Source: a virus. From it: DNA of 40,490 bases. Location of the stretch: positions 1-40,490 of IMG/VR virus record IMGVR_UViG_3300009788_001437; one strand, given 5' to 3'. Below are positions 1 to 7,970 of this stretch, one piece after another. The notes beneath the pieces are model-generated. The model was given only the letters and a program-made list of their open reading frames with translations. It was not told where the DNA came from and made no database searches. Both the position numbers and the translations under genes were made by a program. Each line of letters opens with the position of its first letter. Position 1 is the stretch's first letter.

Positions 1-165
1 CAATATCTTCATTGTTTTTTCTGGGACTTGTGAATCAGTTAAATCTAGAAAGTTTACATCATGTTCTTTGGATAAAGCTGTAGCTACCCTGACTAGTCCT
101 ATGTTAGGAAATACTCGTTCGTTCGTTAAAAACGGACTAGGCGGATTTATTACTGCTATTTTCAT
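1..165 (-). CDS. B12-binding-domain radical SAM protein (N-terminal fragment)
   Basis: The first 55 residues are visible; the gene runs off the left edge. They begin MKIAVINPPSP, then a PNIGLVRVATAL segment and a predicted beta strand NFLDL. This is the usual opening of the cobalamin-binding Rossmann domain of B12-dependent radical SAM enzymes, many of which methylate or rearrange sugars and lipids. The radical SAM core is outside the window, so the enzyme class is inferred from the N-terminus only. The ATG overlaps the stop of the upstream glycosyltransferase as ATGA (162-165), indicating translational coupling in the glycan island. Confidence 0.7.
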   Translation of the reverse strand, partial: MKIAVINPPSPFLTNERVFPNIGLVRVATALSKEHDVNFLDLTDSQVPEKTMKIL

Positions 166-812
166 AGTTTGTGTTTCTTTCTGAATAGTTTTCCCATTTT
201 AATTAGATGATCAGATGAGTGAGTATTATTTCGTTCAGTTAATTGGTGATGTTGAACCCAGAAACCTAGAATCATTCCAGTTAGTCCAGCACATCCGATT
301 CTATATGAGTAATCTATGTCGTCTCCACCTGAAAACTTTTCATCAAATAGTCCTACTTTGTCGATGGTTTTTCTTGGGAGATAAGTATTCCAGGTTCCTG
401 CCCATCTTAATCCTTCCATAAATGTTTTACCGCTTACTCCGCCGCCGCCCATTCCCATTACTACACCGACATCTTTTCTGTGGGCGTGTTCGTACATATC
501 GAGTAACCAATCTTTTCCGTATAATTTAAAATGGATTACATCTGCTTGTGTTAAATAGACATCTAAATCTGTTTGAGTTATTCCGTAGTTGATTGCGTTT
601 ACTAATCCCTTTTTAGGAATTTGGTGTATTTCTATGTTTGAGTGCTTTTTCATAAAATCATTTAGAAATTCAATTGTTCCGTCATTTGAATATGCATCTA
701 CTATGATTAATTTGAATGGGAAACTTGTTGAGTCGTATAGTCTTATTAACATTTCTTCTAAGTGTGGCATTACATTATGGACTGGAAGTATAATTGCTAC
801 TTTAGGTTTCAT
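162..812 (-). CDS. Family 2 glycosyltransferase
   Basis: 216 residues with a GT-A fold layout. The N-terminal strand VAIILPVHN leads to the nucleotide-binding segment VDAYSNDGT (38-46), then GLVNAINYGI (69-78). The acidic motif GGDDIDYSYR (162-171) matches the acceptor/catalytic ED region of family 2 enzymes. The usual DxD is replaced by QAD near residue 91. No membrane segment is visible, so it is a soluble cytoplasmic transferase; donor and acceptor sugars are unknown. Its start overlaps the stop of the radical SAM gene (ATGA at 809-812), and its own stop overlaps the next start, so it is inside a tight operon. Confidence 0.88.
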   Translation of the reverse strand: MKPKVAIILPVHNVMPHLEEMLIRLYDSTSFPFKLIIVDAYSNDGTIEFLNDFMKKHSNIEIHQIPKKGLVNAINYGITQTDLDVYLTQADVIHFKLYGKDWLLDMYEHAHRKDVGVVMGMGGGGVSGKTFMEGLRWAGTWNTYLPRKTIDKVGLFDEKFSGGDDIDYSYRIGCAGLTGMILGFWVQHHQLTERNNTHSSDHLIKMGKLFRKKHKL

Positions 813-1912
813 ATTAAATTCATCTCCATTTCATCATTCATAAATACATGTTCAAAAAACTCATTTTGAGAACATAGTGTACATCGGTCACATTTTTTAA
901 GATTGATTTTATCTACTTTGTCCCAATGGTCTTTACTACCCCAATATTTCTTAATGAATTTTTTAGGATTAGGATAATGGTCAGACAGATACGCCCAAGG
1001 GTTACCTCGTGTATCAGTACACATATATACTTTTCCGTCTGCACACCAAGTAGTCGTTAGCATACTTGCTCGACACTTTTTGAAGTTATGTTTTTTAGAC
1101 ATGTCGGGGTTAAACTTGTGAGTTACGCCCATTACTTTGAAATCATCTCGTTCAAATTTTCTGCCCCTCTTAACTTGGTTCCAGATTTCTTTACCATGTT
1201 CTTTGAATAGTTTTACTTGTGTTGGTGAAATAGCAGGTCTTATTTGGATTGTATTGCATCCTATTTCACTGGCTAGTTTGATTGCTTTATAGATTGACTT
1301 GTAATTATAATCGTCTATTAAAAACTTAAATCCTATGTTTACTTTACTGCCCATCGCACTTTTAATACTTGCTATTCCCTTTAAGTTACGTATTACATCC
1401 TCAAATTGTTCTTCAGGCACACCCTTAACCTTTGCATAGTCTTTCTTACATCCAGCATCAATTGAGAATCCAACAAATTTACAGGTATTACAAATTGTTG
1501 TCCACCAATACCAATTATTACATAAATATCCATTAGACACAAATCCTATATCTAGCCCTTGTTTCTTACATTCTTTTAACATATCCATACATGCGGGATG
1601 ACAAGTAGGATCACCGCCACCACCGATACAAGTTGCTTTTACTCCCCATTTTTTCCACAACTTAGGTAAACTTAAAATATAATCAGAGGGTAATAGTTCA
1701 TTGTTTCTAAACGATTGACCAGTTTTATCTGTTCTTTTTCGGTTTGCGAACATACAGAACCTACAATTATAATTACATATATTAGTCATGTCAAAGTTTA
1801 AATTGATTGGAGGTTTAACTTTTCGTTTGAGTATTGCATTGAAATGACTACTATGTACTAAATTCTTCCAACTATTAAAAGGGTTATATTTGTTTGTCCA
1901 CTCTTTTATCAT
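809..1912 (-). CDS. Radical SAM enzyme with SPASM-like C-terminus
   Basis: 367 residues. The radical SAM cluster motif CNYNCRFC (C46, C50, C53) sits after a short N-terminal extension, and GGGGDPT (97-103) is the SAM-contacting glycine-rich motif. Further cysteines around residues 280-300 (CADGKVYMC) and near 338-347 (CDRCTLC) look like auxiliary iron-sulfur ligands of a SPASM or twitch domain. Such enzymes modify peptides or sugars; the substrate here is unknown. The start follows GGAG and overlaps the methyltransferase stop (ATGA). Its position among glycosyltransferases suggests that it modifies a glycan or a virion/cell-surface protein, which is inference. Confidence 0.88.
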   Translation of the reverse strand: MIKEWTNKYNPFNSWKNLVHSSHFNAILKRKVKPPINLNFDMTNICNYNCRFCMFANRKRTDKTGQSFRNNELLPSDYILSLPKLWKKWGVKATCIGGGGDPTCHPACMDMLKECKKQGLDIGFVSNGYLCNNWYWWTTICNTCKFVGFSIDAGCKKDYAKVKGVPEEQFEDVIRNLKGIASIKSAMGSKVNIGFKFLIDDYNYKSIYKAIKLASEIGCNTIQIRPAISPTQVKLFKEHGKEIWNQVKRGRKFERDDFKVMGVTHKFNPDMSKKHNFKKCRASMLTTTWCADGKVYMCTDTRGNPWAYLSDHYPNPKKFIKKYWGSKDHWDKVDKINLKKCDRCTLCSQNEFFEHVFMNDEMEMNLI

Positions 1913-2403
1913 TGGTCTTCTCCGTTTTTAATTACCTTTAAGATAAACTTTATTGCTCCACTGTTTTCAACTATTTCTTCTCTTAAACTTATGAACATTG
2001 CCCCAAAGGTTTCCTGACTTGCGTTCATTACTGCATTTATTTTATCCCAATCTGGTCTCCACATATCAAAGTATTGTGGTCTAATGAATCTTTTATGATT
2101 TGCATAGATGGAATAAAGGTGTGCATGGTTGGGTGCGATTATTTCTACTATTCCTCCCTGCTTTGATACTCTCCAAATTTCATACATAAAAAAGAATACG
2201 TCGTCAATATGTTCAATTACATGACTTGCTCGTACGTAGTCAGCATAGTTTGAATCAAATGGTAAGCCCTTATCTAAGTCTCTGACTACGTCAGGATTAC
2301 AACCTTTGTCAATGTCAATATTAATCCAACCTTTATCCTTGTTTCCTGGTCTGTTTCCACTACCTAAGTTTAGGTATATTGGTTTATTTTTGGTCTTGTC
2401 CAT
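1909..2403 (-). CDS. SAM-dependent methyltransferase, copy 1
   Basis: 164 residues forming a compact class I methyltransferase. Motif I is LNLGSGNRPG (11-20), the acidic strand end NIDID binds SAM ribose, and ASHVIEH (58-64) is the post-II motif typical of the Methyltransf_11 group. The C-terminal part of the fold is short. The protein is strongly similar over its whole length to the next upstream gene, so the pair is a tandem duplication. An AAAGGTGAT Shine-Dalgarno precedes the ATG, which lies inside the 3-prime end of the paralogue (20-base overlap). The target is unknown; sugar or radical-SAM product methylation is plausible from context. Confidence 0.85.
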   Translation of the reverse strand: MDKTKNKPIYLNLGSGNRPGNKDKGWINIDIDKGCNPDVVRDLDKGLPFDSNYADYVRASHVIEHIDDVFFFMYEIWRVSKQGGIVEIIAPNHAHLYSIYANHKRFIRPQYFDMWRPDWDKINAVMNASQETFGAMFISLREEIVENSGAIKFILKVIKNGEDQ

Positions 2404-2884
2404 TTTTTATCACCTTTAAAACAAATTTAATTGCTTCGTCATTTTCTACATAGTATTGTTCAACACAGACAAACATTGCTCCCATAGTTTGTTTATTGAC
2501 ATTCATTACACAATCTATAAACTGTTCTTCTGGCGACCAATACTCAAAGTAATTAAATCTAATAAATCTTTTATGGTCAGGGTTGATGGCATACTTTGCA
2601 TTTGGGTGAGGTGCGATTATTTCTACGATTCCGTCGTGTTTACTGACCCTCCAAATTTCGTACATAAAAAAGAAAATATCATCAACGTGCTCTATTACAT
2701 GACTAGCTCTGACATAGTCTGCTGAATTAGTATTAAATGGAAGTCCTTGGTCTAGGTCTCTAAGTACATCTGGGTTGCAACTCTCATCTACATCAATATT
2801 AATCCATCCCATTTTTATGTCTCCTGGGCGGTTACCACTGCCTAAATTTAAGTACCTGGGTTTATCTTCTTTCTTCACTGCCAT
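2384..2884 (-). CDS. SAM-dependent methyltransferase, copy 2
   Basis: 166 residues, a paralogue of the adjacent downstream gene: same LNLGSGNRPG motif I, same GWINIDVD segment, same RASHVIEH motif and same FFFMYEIWRVSK helix, with divergence mainly in the last third (NPDHKRFIRFNYFEYW against NHKRFIRPQYFDMW). The divergent part is where substrate-binding loops usually lie, so the two may methylate different positions. Start chosen at the ATG behind AAAGGT, overlapping the end of the small coiled-coil gene by 23 bases. Confidence 0.85.
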   Translation of the reverse strand: MAVKKEDKPRYLNLGSGNRPGDIKMGWINIDVDESCNPDVLRDLDQGLPFNTNSADYVRASHVIEHVDDIFFFMYEIWRVSKHDGIVEIIAPHPNAKYAINPDHKRFIRFNYFEYWSPEEQFIDCVMNVNKQTMGAMFVCVEQYYVENDEAIKFVLKVIKNGQDQK

Positions 2885-3107
2885 GTTTTACCTTTATATC
2901 TTTAAATCCGTCACCAAAAATCTCTTTTAAGGTATTTTTAAGTGCTACTCTTTCTCGGTTGATGTTTCTTATCTCTAATGCTCTACGTCCAACTTCTTCG
3001 AGTCCTAACTCATCTTCTTTTCCTTGTCGGATGTCTGCCTCTAAGATACTAATCTTGATGTTAGTTATACAAAGTCTGTCAATTAAGTCTGCTATTGCTT
3101 CTTTCAT
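2862..3107 (-). CDS. Small helical protein of the glycan island
   Basis: 81 residues, almost entirely predicted helix with heptad-like hydrophobic spacing (IADLIDRLCITNIKISILEA, then a charged helix ending near residue 68). It resembles in layout the small helical proteins that sit beside glycosyltransferases in bacterial surface-glycan clusters (DLIDKLSI... type), but this is a weak resemblance from memory. No catalytic motif is visible. The ATG follows an AAGGAGG site and overlaps the stop of the preceding 51-residue gene (ATGA). Likely an accessory or scaffolding partner of the enzymes; function unknown. Confidence 0.65.
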   Translation of the reverse strand: MKEAIADLIDRLCITNIKISILEADIRQGKEDELGLEEVGRRALEIRNINRERVALKNTLKEIFGDGFKDIKVKHGSEERR

Positions 3108-3259
3108 TTTTCCTCCTTTCTATTTTTAATGAGTTCTCTTATTTCTTCAATCATTTCTAGTGCTTCTTGGGTAAGTCCTTGGTTTCTACTTTGGTTGTCA
3201 TAGGCTATAAGAACACCAGTCATTGTATCAAATCCCCTTAATAGTCTTTCGTTATCCAT
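3104..3259 (-). CDS. 51-residue hypothetical protein
   Basis: Starts MDNERLLRGFDTMTG and ends in a charged helix (ALEMIEEIRELIKNRKEEK). It has an excellent ribosome binding site (AGGAGG, six bases before ATG), overlaps the end of the upstream fused transferase by 8 bases and ends in an ATGA junction with the next gene. Gene spacing on both sides fits exactly, which is the main evidence that it is translated. Probably helical; function unknown. Confidence 0.65.
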   Translation of the reverse strand: MDNERLLRGFDTMTGVLIAYDNQSRNQGLTQEALEMIEEIRELIKNRKEEK

Positions 3260-4466
3260 TTTTCCTCCTAAATATTAATAATTGTTCTTTGAATAAGAAG
3301 TGTTCTGGTGTTTTGACTAAGGTTAATCCTCGTTTAGTGAACATTTTAATCCACCAGTCTCTTGTCTCTTTAATAATATGAGTAGGATCTGCATCACAAT
3401 TTGGGGTATTTTTGAATGGTACACTTATTAGAATATCATCTGCACCGTTGATTAGATTATCTATGGCTAAATCTATTTCATCATAGGAAATATGTTCTAA
3501 TAAATCGTATGCTACAGCTAGACCTTTACCTGAATAAGACATTTTAGTTATATCACCTTGCTTGACTATCCCGATTGCATGATCTACGGCATATTGACTT
3601 TTATCAAATCCGATAGAAGGTATACCTAATTGAGTTAGTGCTTTTACTCTTTGACCTAGTCCACATCCATATAATACTACTTGAAATGGTTCGAAGTAAT
3701 CTTTCCAATCTATTGCGTCTTGATAGTGTTGTGCTTGCATGTGTTTTCTTGGAATGAAGTATAGTTCGTCGAAGTCTATGTTTAGATTGTCTAATATTAC
3801 TTTTGGGATAGTTGTTGGATTTACTGTCCTAGTAGGATAACCCCCAAACAAGTGAGCATTTCTCCAATCTAGTAGGAAATCGCTTGAATGAATTATTGAA
3901 TCGTTTGTGTGTTGGTTATATCGTTTGATTATATATTTCATGTAATCTATTGGCAAGTGACCTAAATGCCAGATAGTAGTACAGTCTGTTAGTTTTTCTA
4001 TTCCTCCGACTAATACTGGATGACTTTCTAGTGGATATTTAATAGCTTCGCTTATCTTGAATAGTCTGTTTGGAACTGAATGGTTTACTTGGGTTGCATC
4101 TTCGTGGCCTAGGTCTCCAATGAAGTGTCTCATTTTAGGAGAATAAAGTGCTGGTTCGGCAGTTTGGATGAATTCTTTGACTTTCTGTATATCTTCAACT
4201 ACTTCGTCTTCGTCTATTACTAGACACCAATCGTCTGGATGATTTGCTTTTAGATAGTTAAGATAAACGTTTCGTGCTTTTCCGTTTGTTTGTTTGTCTG
4301 ATTCTTCCCAATGGTTAAAATAAGTATTTCCTGCTAAATAAGTTGGCATCCTTCTTGGGTCACTAGTAAAATAAAGTACTTTGTCCGCTTCTTTGACAGA
4401 ATCGTAAGCCATTTTAATAAAGTTCTCATTACCTGGACCCATTATTACTACTATTAGTTTATTCAT
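3252..4466 (-). CDS. Glycosyltransferase-like / SAM methyltransferase fusion
   Basis: 404 residues in two parts. Residues 1 to about 240 resemble a GT-A type transferase: N-terminal strand IVVIMG, an acidic motif IDEDE (84-88) in the DxD position, and several His/Trp-rich loops. Residues 260-404 form a class I methyltransferase with motif I YGCGLGQ (266-272), acidic FDKSQ strand end, YDLLEH (320-325) and a final beta-strand pair. Fusion of the two activities suggests that one polypeptide adds and then methylates a sugar. Start behind AGAGGTGA, overlapping the previous stop by 8 bases. The methyltransferase half is the safer assignment. Confidence 0.75.
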   Translation of the reverse strand: MNKLIVVIMGPGNENFIKMAYDSVKEADKVLYFTSDPRRMPTYLAGNTYFNHWEESDKQTNGKARNVYLNYLKANHPDDWCLVIDEDEVVEDIQKVKEFIQTAEPALYSPKMRHFIGDLGHEDATQVNHSVPNRLFKISEAIKYPLESHPVLVGGIEKLTDCTTIWHLGHLPIDYMKYIIKRYNQHTNDSIIHSSDFLLDWRNAHLFGGYPTRTVNPTTIPKVILDNLNIDFDELYFIPRKHMQAQHYQDAIDWKDYFEPFQVVLYGCGLGQRVKALTQLGIPSIGFDKSQYAVDHAIGIVKQGDITKMSYSGKGLAVAYDLLEHISYDEIDLAIDNLINGADDILISVPFKNTPNCDADPTHIIKETRDWWIKMFTKRGLTLVKTPEHFLFKEQLLIFRRKNG

Positions 4467-4680
4467 TTATAGTCACCTCTGCTTCATTAAATAACCAATT
4501 ATTAACTTCTTTCTCTATCAACCATTCACATATCCACCATCCCACCATAATTATTGGTAATTGAATCCAAACAGACTTTATGTTAGGAAATATTAAGGCA
4601 GTTATCACCATAGTCATTACTCCTAAAAATCCTAAATTCCATGGTTTAAATCTATATTTTGTAATACTTACTTTAACCAT
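4459..4680 (-). CDS. Small membrane protein, two transmembrane helices
   Basis: 73 residues with two hydrophobic stretches (about residues 16-31 and 36-55, the latter ending VGWWICEWL) and short charged ends. The N-terminal segment is basic, suggesting that both termini face the cytoplasm. It lies between the epimerase and the fused transferase, overlapping both, so it is co-expressed with the glycan enzymes and may anchor them at the membrane; that role is inferred. Strong GGAGGG site before the ATG. No family recognised. Confidence 0.7.
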   Translation of the reverse strand: MVKVSITKYRFKPWNLGFLGVMTMVITALIFPNIKSVWIQLPIIMVGWWICEWLIEKEVNNWLFNEAEVTINE

Positions 4681-5522
4681 TTTTGTCCCTCCGTTTTATA
4701 AAAATTTATTAGTCTGTCTAGTCCTTCTTCTAACTTTATCTTTGGATTGTATCCTAAAACTCTTAGTCTTTCTATATCAATTTTAACATTTTGGGGTTGT
4801 GCTATTTCTGGAGGACATAGGTTAACTTGGAATTTTCCAGGCATCCTATCTGCGATTAACATGGCTACATCTGTTAATTTTCTACAATCATCTCCACAAA
4901 TATCATAAGCATCTCCATGAACAGCTTCCCAATTGTCTAATAAACATAAAACTCCATCAACGAAGTCATCTACGTGAGTAAAGTCTAATGTTTTATTTTC
5001 GTCTCCGTATATTTCTAATGGTTTTCCTGTTAGCGCGTTGATGACCCACTTAGTAATTAGTCTGGTAGTTAAATCGTGATGTTCGCCATATACAGTACTT
5101 GGTCGAATGATTAGATAATCAATTCCGTAGCATTGTTTGTATGCCTCACATAGGTGTTCTCCATACATTTTACTGGCAGTATAAGGATTTTGTTCTTTGG
5201 ACAATACTCTACTAGAACTCATGTAAACAAATTTCTTTATATCATTCTTACGACAGAACTCTAATGCTTGGTATGTTCCTTGACAGTTATTTATGTGTGG
5301 TAGTTCTGGATTGAGTGTTCCTTCGTTTATTTTACAATGCGCGGCTAAATGAAAGAAGATGTCTGTGTTTTGAGTTTTCTGGGTTAGTCTAATTGAGTCT
5401 AAATTTAATACGTTTGACCCTTTACGCATATCTATTTCCATTACACATTCATGTTCTTGGTCTAATCGTTCCTTTAACTTTTCACCGATTAATCCAGCAC
5501 TTCCCGAGATGATATATTTCAT
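4668..5522 (-). CDS. NAD-dependent nucleotide-sugar epimerase/dehydratase (extended SDR)
   Basis: 284 residues. The Rossmann glycine motif is GSAGLIG (7-13), followed by an acidic strand end IDMRKG, the NAD-contacting FFHLAA (56-61), and the catalytic pair Y114/K118 in YTASK preceded by MSSSRV (101-106). RPSTVYGE and the C-terminal FTHVDDFVDGV are typical of UDP-glucose 4-epimerase-like and dTDP-sugar enzymes. It should interconvert or dehydrate a nucleotide-activated sugar in the cytoplasm, feeding the neighbouring transferases. The start overlaps the stop of the GT4 gene (ATGA). The exact sugar cannot be read from sequence. Confidence 0.92.
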   Translation of the reverse strand: MKYIISGSAGLIGEKLKERLDQEHECVMEIDMRKGSNVLNLDSIRLTQKTQNTDIFFHLAAHCKINEGTLNPELPHINNCQGTYQALEFCRKNDIKKFVYMSSSRVLSKEQNPYTASKMYGEHLCEAYKQCYGIDYLIIRPSTVYGEHHDLTTRLITKWVINALTGKPLEIYGDENKTLDFTHVDDFVDGVLCLLDNWEAVHGDAYDICGDDCRKLTDVAMLIADRMPGKFQVNLCPPEIAQPQNVKIDIERLRVLGYNPKIKLEEGLDRLINFYKTEGQKWLK

Positions 5523-6739
5523 TTAAGCACCTCATCCCATTGCGCCATTACAACAGGTAAATTATATTTAGTCACTACAGCAGTTCGTCCGTTTGAACCT
5601 ATTTTTTTGGCTGTAACTGGGTTATCATATAGGAACTTTACCTGACTTGCGGCATGTTCGATGTCACAGATTCCTCTTTCTACTTCCCAAGAACCAATTT
5701 GAGTTCCATTAAAAGATGATTTATCGTAATCTTGAGACTTAAGTGCGAATAAGTCTAACTGTTCGACTCCCGCTAATTTGATTCCTAGTCCTGCATTATT
5801 CTTAATGATTAACTCTGGAGTAGTAGTATAATCAGTTGCGACTACTGGAACCTGACAAGACATGGCTTCTATGATTGGAATACCGAATCCTTCGCCTGAT
5901 GTTGTGAGAAGAAAGCAGTCCATTACATTGTATACTTCGTTCATTTGATTTTGAGGAAAACCACTTACTGCACTCATTCCAGAATAAACTACACGATTTT
6001 CTAGGTTGAATTTTTTTACCAGTTCCCTAATTTTCCAAATTGGTTGTGCTGGGTCGTCTGGATCTAAGTGTAAAAATAATACGGCTTCAGGAATTTTGTC
6101 AGCTATTAGTCTCATTGCTTTAATCGTTCGATCTAAGTTTTTTCTTGGTTGGTTACGTGCTACTACCCCTATTACAAACTTATCTGTTAGACCAAATTTC
6201 TTTTTTAATTCTGTTCGTTCGTCTTGGGGTAATTGATAGAAAGACATTGCGTCTACACAATGAGGGATATGTTTTACATCTAAGTTGTGATAATCTTTTA
6301 CTTGTTTTTGCCCGAATTCAGCCATAGCAATTGGACAATCTACTTTTCTTAATATTTGTTCACATCCTTTTGGGAGTCCGCCCCCGCCGTCAGATGGAAA
6401 ATAAAAGAATGATTTCGCCGGAGAGAGGTCTCTTTCAAGTAACCAAGGATATAACATAAACGTATCAAGTAATATTATAAATCTGTCTGCCTTGAATTCT
6501 TTTAATCTTTGGGACATTGTACGATTAAAATATGCATCGTTTTGGTCGTGTCCGATTATTGGATAATCAAACTCTTCACCACCGACTAAGGTTAATTTTT
6601 CTATGTCCGCCCCCATATATCCATTTGAAAGGTACATTATTTCATGTCCTTGGGATTTTAAATGTCTGACTATCTGAGTCATTTGGTTACGGTAACCTGT
6701 GCAAATTGTTGGACTATCACTCAACACGGCAATCTTCAT
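5519..6739 (-). CDS. Family 4 glycosyltransferase (GT-B fold)
   Basis: 406 residues from the ATG at 6739 (MKIAVLSDSPTICTGY). The C-terminal domain begins near GVVARNQPRKN, and the donor-binding EX7E motif lies at E283-E291 in SGEGFGIPIIEAM, diagnostic of GT4 retaining transferases. An in-frame TTG at 6754 would add MKYIN, but it directly abuts the GAGG site, so the ATG is preferred despite its long (15 base) spacing. It overlaps the upstream 69-residue gene by 23 bases and is the first large enzyme of the leftward glycan operon. Confidence 0.92.
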   Translation of the reverse strand: MKIAVLSDSPTICTGYRNQMTQIVRHLKSQGHEIMYLSNGYMGADIEKLTLVGGEEFDYPIIGHDQNDAYFNRTMSQRLKEFKADRFIILLDTFMLYPWLLERDLSPAKSFFYFPSDGGGGLPKGCEQILRKVDCPIAMAEFGQKQVKDYHNLDVKHIPHCVDAMSFYQLPQDERTELKKKFGLTDKFVIGVVARNQPRKNLDRTIKAMRLIADKIPEAVLFLHLDPDDPAQPIWKIRELVKKFNLENRVVYSGMSAVSGFPQNQMNEVYNVMDCFLLTTSGEGFGIPIIEAMSCQVPVVATDYTTTPELIIKNNAGLGIKLAGVEQLDLFALKSQDYDKSSFNGTQIGSWEVERGICDIEHAASQVKFLYDNPVTAKKIGSNGRTAVVTKYNLPVVMAQWDEVLK

Positions 6740-6926
6740 ATTTATATATTTCAACCTCTTTTTTTGTTATTGTTTGTTTAGTTCCTGAACTGTATACTAT
6801 ACATGTTCCTGATACACTGACGGAAAAACTGGCGTTTTCAAATAAGATTGCAACTTCATTTGGACATGTTAGTCCTAACACCGGGTCACCACTCTTTTGA
6901 AAAGCTATACTACGTAGCTTATACAT
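6717..6926 (-). CDS. 69-residue leader protein of the glycan operon
   Basis: First gene behind the promoter at 6948-6955. The ATG is about 25 bases from the TATA centre and has no Shine-Dalgarno, so the mRNA is probably leaderless. The protein is beta-rich, with two cysteines about 22 residues apart (LTCPNEV and GTCIVY), and ends with a charged tail. It could be a small zinc- or disulfide-stabilised fold. No family recognised. It overlaps the GT4 start, which suggests coupled expression. Confidence 0.65.
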   Translation of the reverse strand: MYKLRSIAFQKSGDPVLGLTCPNEVAILFENASFSVSVSGTCIVYSSGTKQTITKKEVEIYKYEDCRVE

Positions 6927-6947
6927 AAAGAAATATATATAAAGTAC

Positions 6948-6955
6948 TATTTAAA
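6948..6955 (-). promoter_or_regulatory. Archaeal TATA box, glycan operon
   Basis: Minus-strand AATCCCAACA followed by TTTAAATA. The box centre is 25-26 bases before the ATG at 6926, the standard archaeal TATA-to-start spacing, so transcription should begin at the start codon. Same CCCAACATTTA core as the promoter at 39127. Confidence 0.75.
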
Positions 6956-6968
6956 TGTTGGGATTCAG

Positions 6969-7223
6969 CTAAATGATATAGTTTGAATGAGATAATACCC
7001 AATATGCCTTACATATCTCATCTATTGAGTTTAAAGTTCTACAAATATGTTCTCTGTGAGAATCTTCTATTGCATGTCCTAAAATATTACCTCCCCCTGT
7101 AGAAGTATCTACCCATACAAAAATCTGTTCTTCACATCGTAATTTAACGCGATGACATTCAGGACATATATTCTCTTCTATTAGGCAGGCAGTACCAAAT
7201 TGCTCCATCCATATATATCTCAT
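6969..7223 (-). CDS. 84-residue protein with CPEC motif
   Basis: Contains CPECHRVKLRC (residues about 20-30), a zinc-binding-like cluster, then a beta segment FVWVDTSTGGG and a His/Cys-containing helix (HREHICRTL). Start overlaps the preceding stop (ATGA) behind AAAGGTGAT. Last gene of its operon; the next promoter lies just past its stop. Probably a small zinc protein; function unknown. Confidence 0.65.
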   Translation of the reverse strand: MRYIWMEQFGTACLIEENICPECHRVKLRCEEQIFVWVDTSTGGGNILGHAIEDSHREHICRTLNSIDEICKAYWVLSHSNYII

Positions 7224-7507
7224 TGGTAAATCACCTTTAGTTTCTCAATATTCTTCTTCATGTCCTTTTTTATCTTGACTAGTTCTTTTAATTGGGCTTT
7301 TAATTGTTTGTTTTTGGGTCGCCAAATTGATTTGATTAGTCCGTTTGATTCTAGTTCTCGAAGGTACCCAATCATCTTTTGTCTTTCTGATTGTAACTTT
7401 TTGATTACTTTTCTGTAAGTTTGTTCTGTTACTCTAATAGGAATTATCTCAATATCTTCGGGACCATGGAATAATACTGCGTTTATTGTGGTGGGGAAAG
7501 TTTCCAT
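7220..7507 (-). CDS. 95-residue coiled-coil protein
   Basis: Short beta N-terminus (METFPTTINAVLFHG) followed by about 70 residues of charged helix rich in Lys, Leu and Ile (residues 25-95), with heptad spacing compatible with a coiled coil. Strong AAAGGGGG site before the ATG; overlaps the winged-helix gene by 25 bases. No family recognised; it may be a DNA- or protein-binding accessory factor. Confidence 0.65.
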   Translation of the reverse strand: METFPTTINAVLFHGPEDIEIIPIRVTEQTYRKVIKKLQSERQKMIGYLRELESNGLIKSIWRPKNKQLKAQLKELVKIKKDMKKNIEKLKVIYQ

Positions 7508-7671
7508 TCATACCCCCTTTCTGCGTCTCTTCTTAGAAGTTCATTGTATTTATGCATCCTTCTTGTGGAGGTGCACACAATATTTATTTTTTGTCCTAAT
7601 GCTTTTGCTATTTCGTTTGTGTGAGTCCAATCTCTCCCTTCTAAAAAATCCATTACTTCTGCTTGTCCCAT
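7483..7671 (-). CDS. Winged-helix DNA-binding protein
   Basis: 62 residues from the ATG at 7671 (MGQAEVMDFLEG), which follows AGAGG; a longer in-frame start at 7740 would overlap the HNH gene by 88 bases. The pattern helix, turn, HTNEIAKALG helix, IVCTSTRRMHKYNEL recognition helix, then a short beta wing (RGYEWKLSP) is a classic winged helix. Likely a small transcription regulator or architectural protein. Its coupling to HNH genes is typical of viral accessory operons. Confidence 0.75.
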   Translation of the reverse strand: MGQAEVMDFLEGRDWTHTNEIAKALGQKINIVCTSTRRMHKYNELLRRDAERGYEWKLSPPQ

Positions 7672-7970
7672 ACTTCCTCTTTGTTTTTTATATAATTGTA
7701 AATCTCTGGTCGTGCATTCATTAAGAATAAAATAAACCATGCAGGGTTTCTATGTGCAGATAACATCCCAAACTTATGATGTTTTGGACAAAGGGGAATT
7801 CCATTAAGTAAGTCATGTCTGGTATCTTTTATCTCTCTCGGAATAATGTGATGCGCATTTAGTCTTATTTTACTTCCACATATTATACATCCTTTATCTT
7901 TTTTGATTTCATCTGCCCATTCTTTGTCTTTCTTTTTCAACTGTTTTTTTGCTTCTTTTCTTTTATCCAT
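7653..7970 (-). CDS. HNH endonuclease
   Basis: 105 residues from the ATG at 7970, which follows AAGGAG. A basic N-terminal helix (1-26) precedes the HNH module: zinc cysteines C28/C31, the catalytic NAHHIIP (H40, H41), the LLNGIPLCP asparagine strand and CPKHH (C61, H64, H65). Nicking or double-strand cleavage is expected; in tailed viruses such proteins can assist terminase or act as homing nucleases. Here it lies far from the terminase and next to a second HNH-like gene, so a packaging role is uncertain. Confidence 0.88.
   Translation of the reverse strand: MDKRKEAKKQLKKKDKEWADEIKKDKGCIICGSKIRLNAHHIIPREIKDTRHDLLNGIPLCPKHHKFGMLSAHRNPAWFILFLMNARPEIYNYIKNKEEVWDKQK

Noticed and set aside
7672-7740. 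Longer start of the winged-helix gene
   Set aside because: No ribosome site and 88-base overlap with the HNH gene; the ATG at 7671 has AGAGG.
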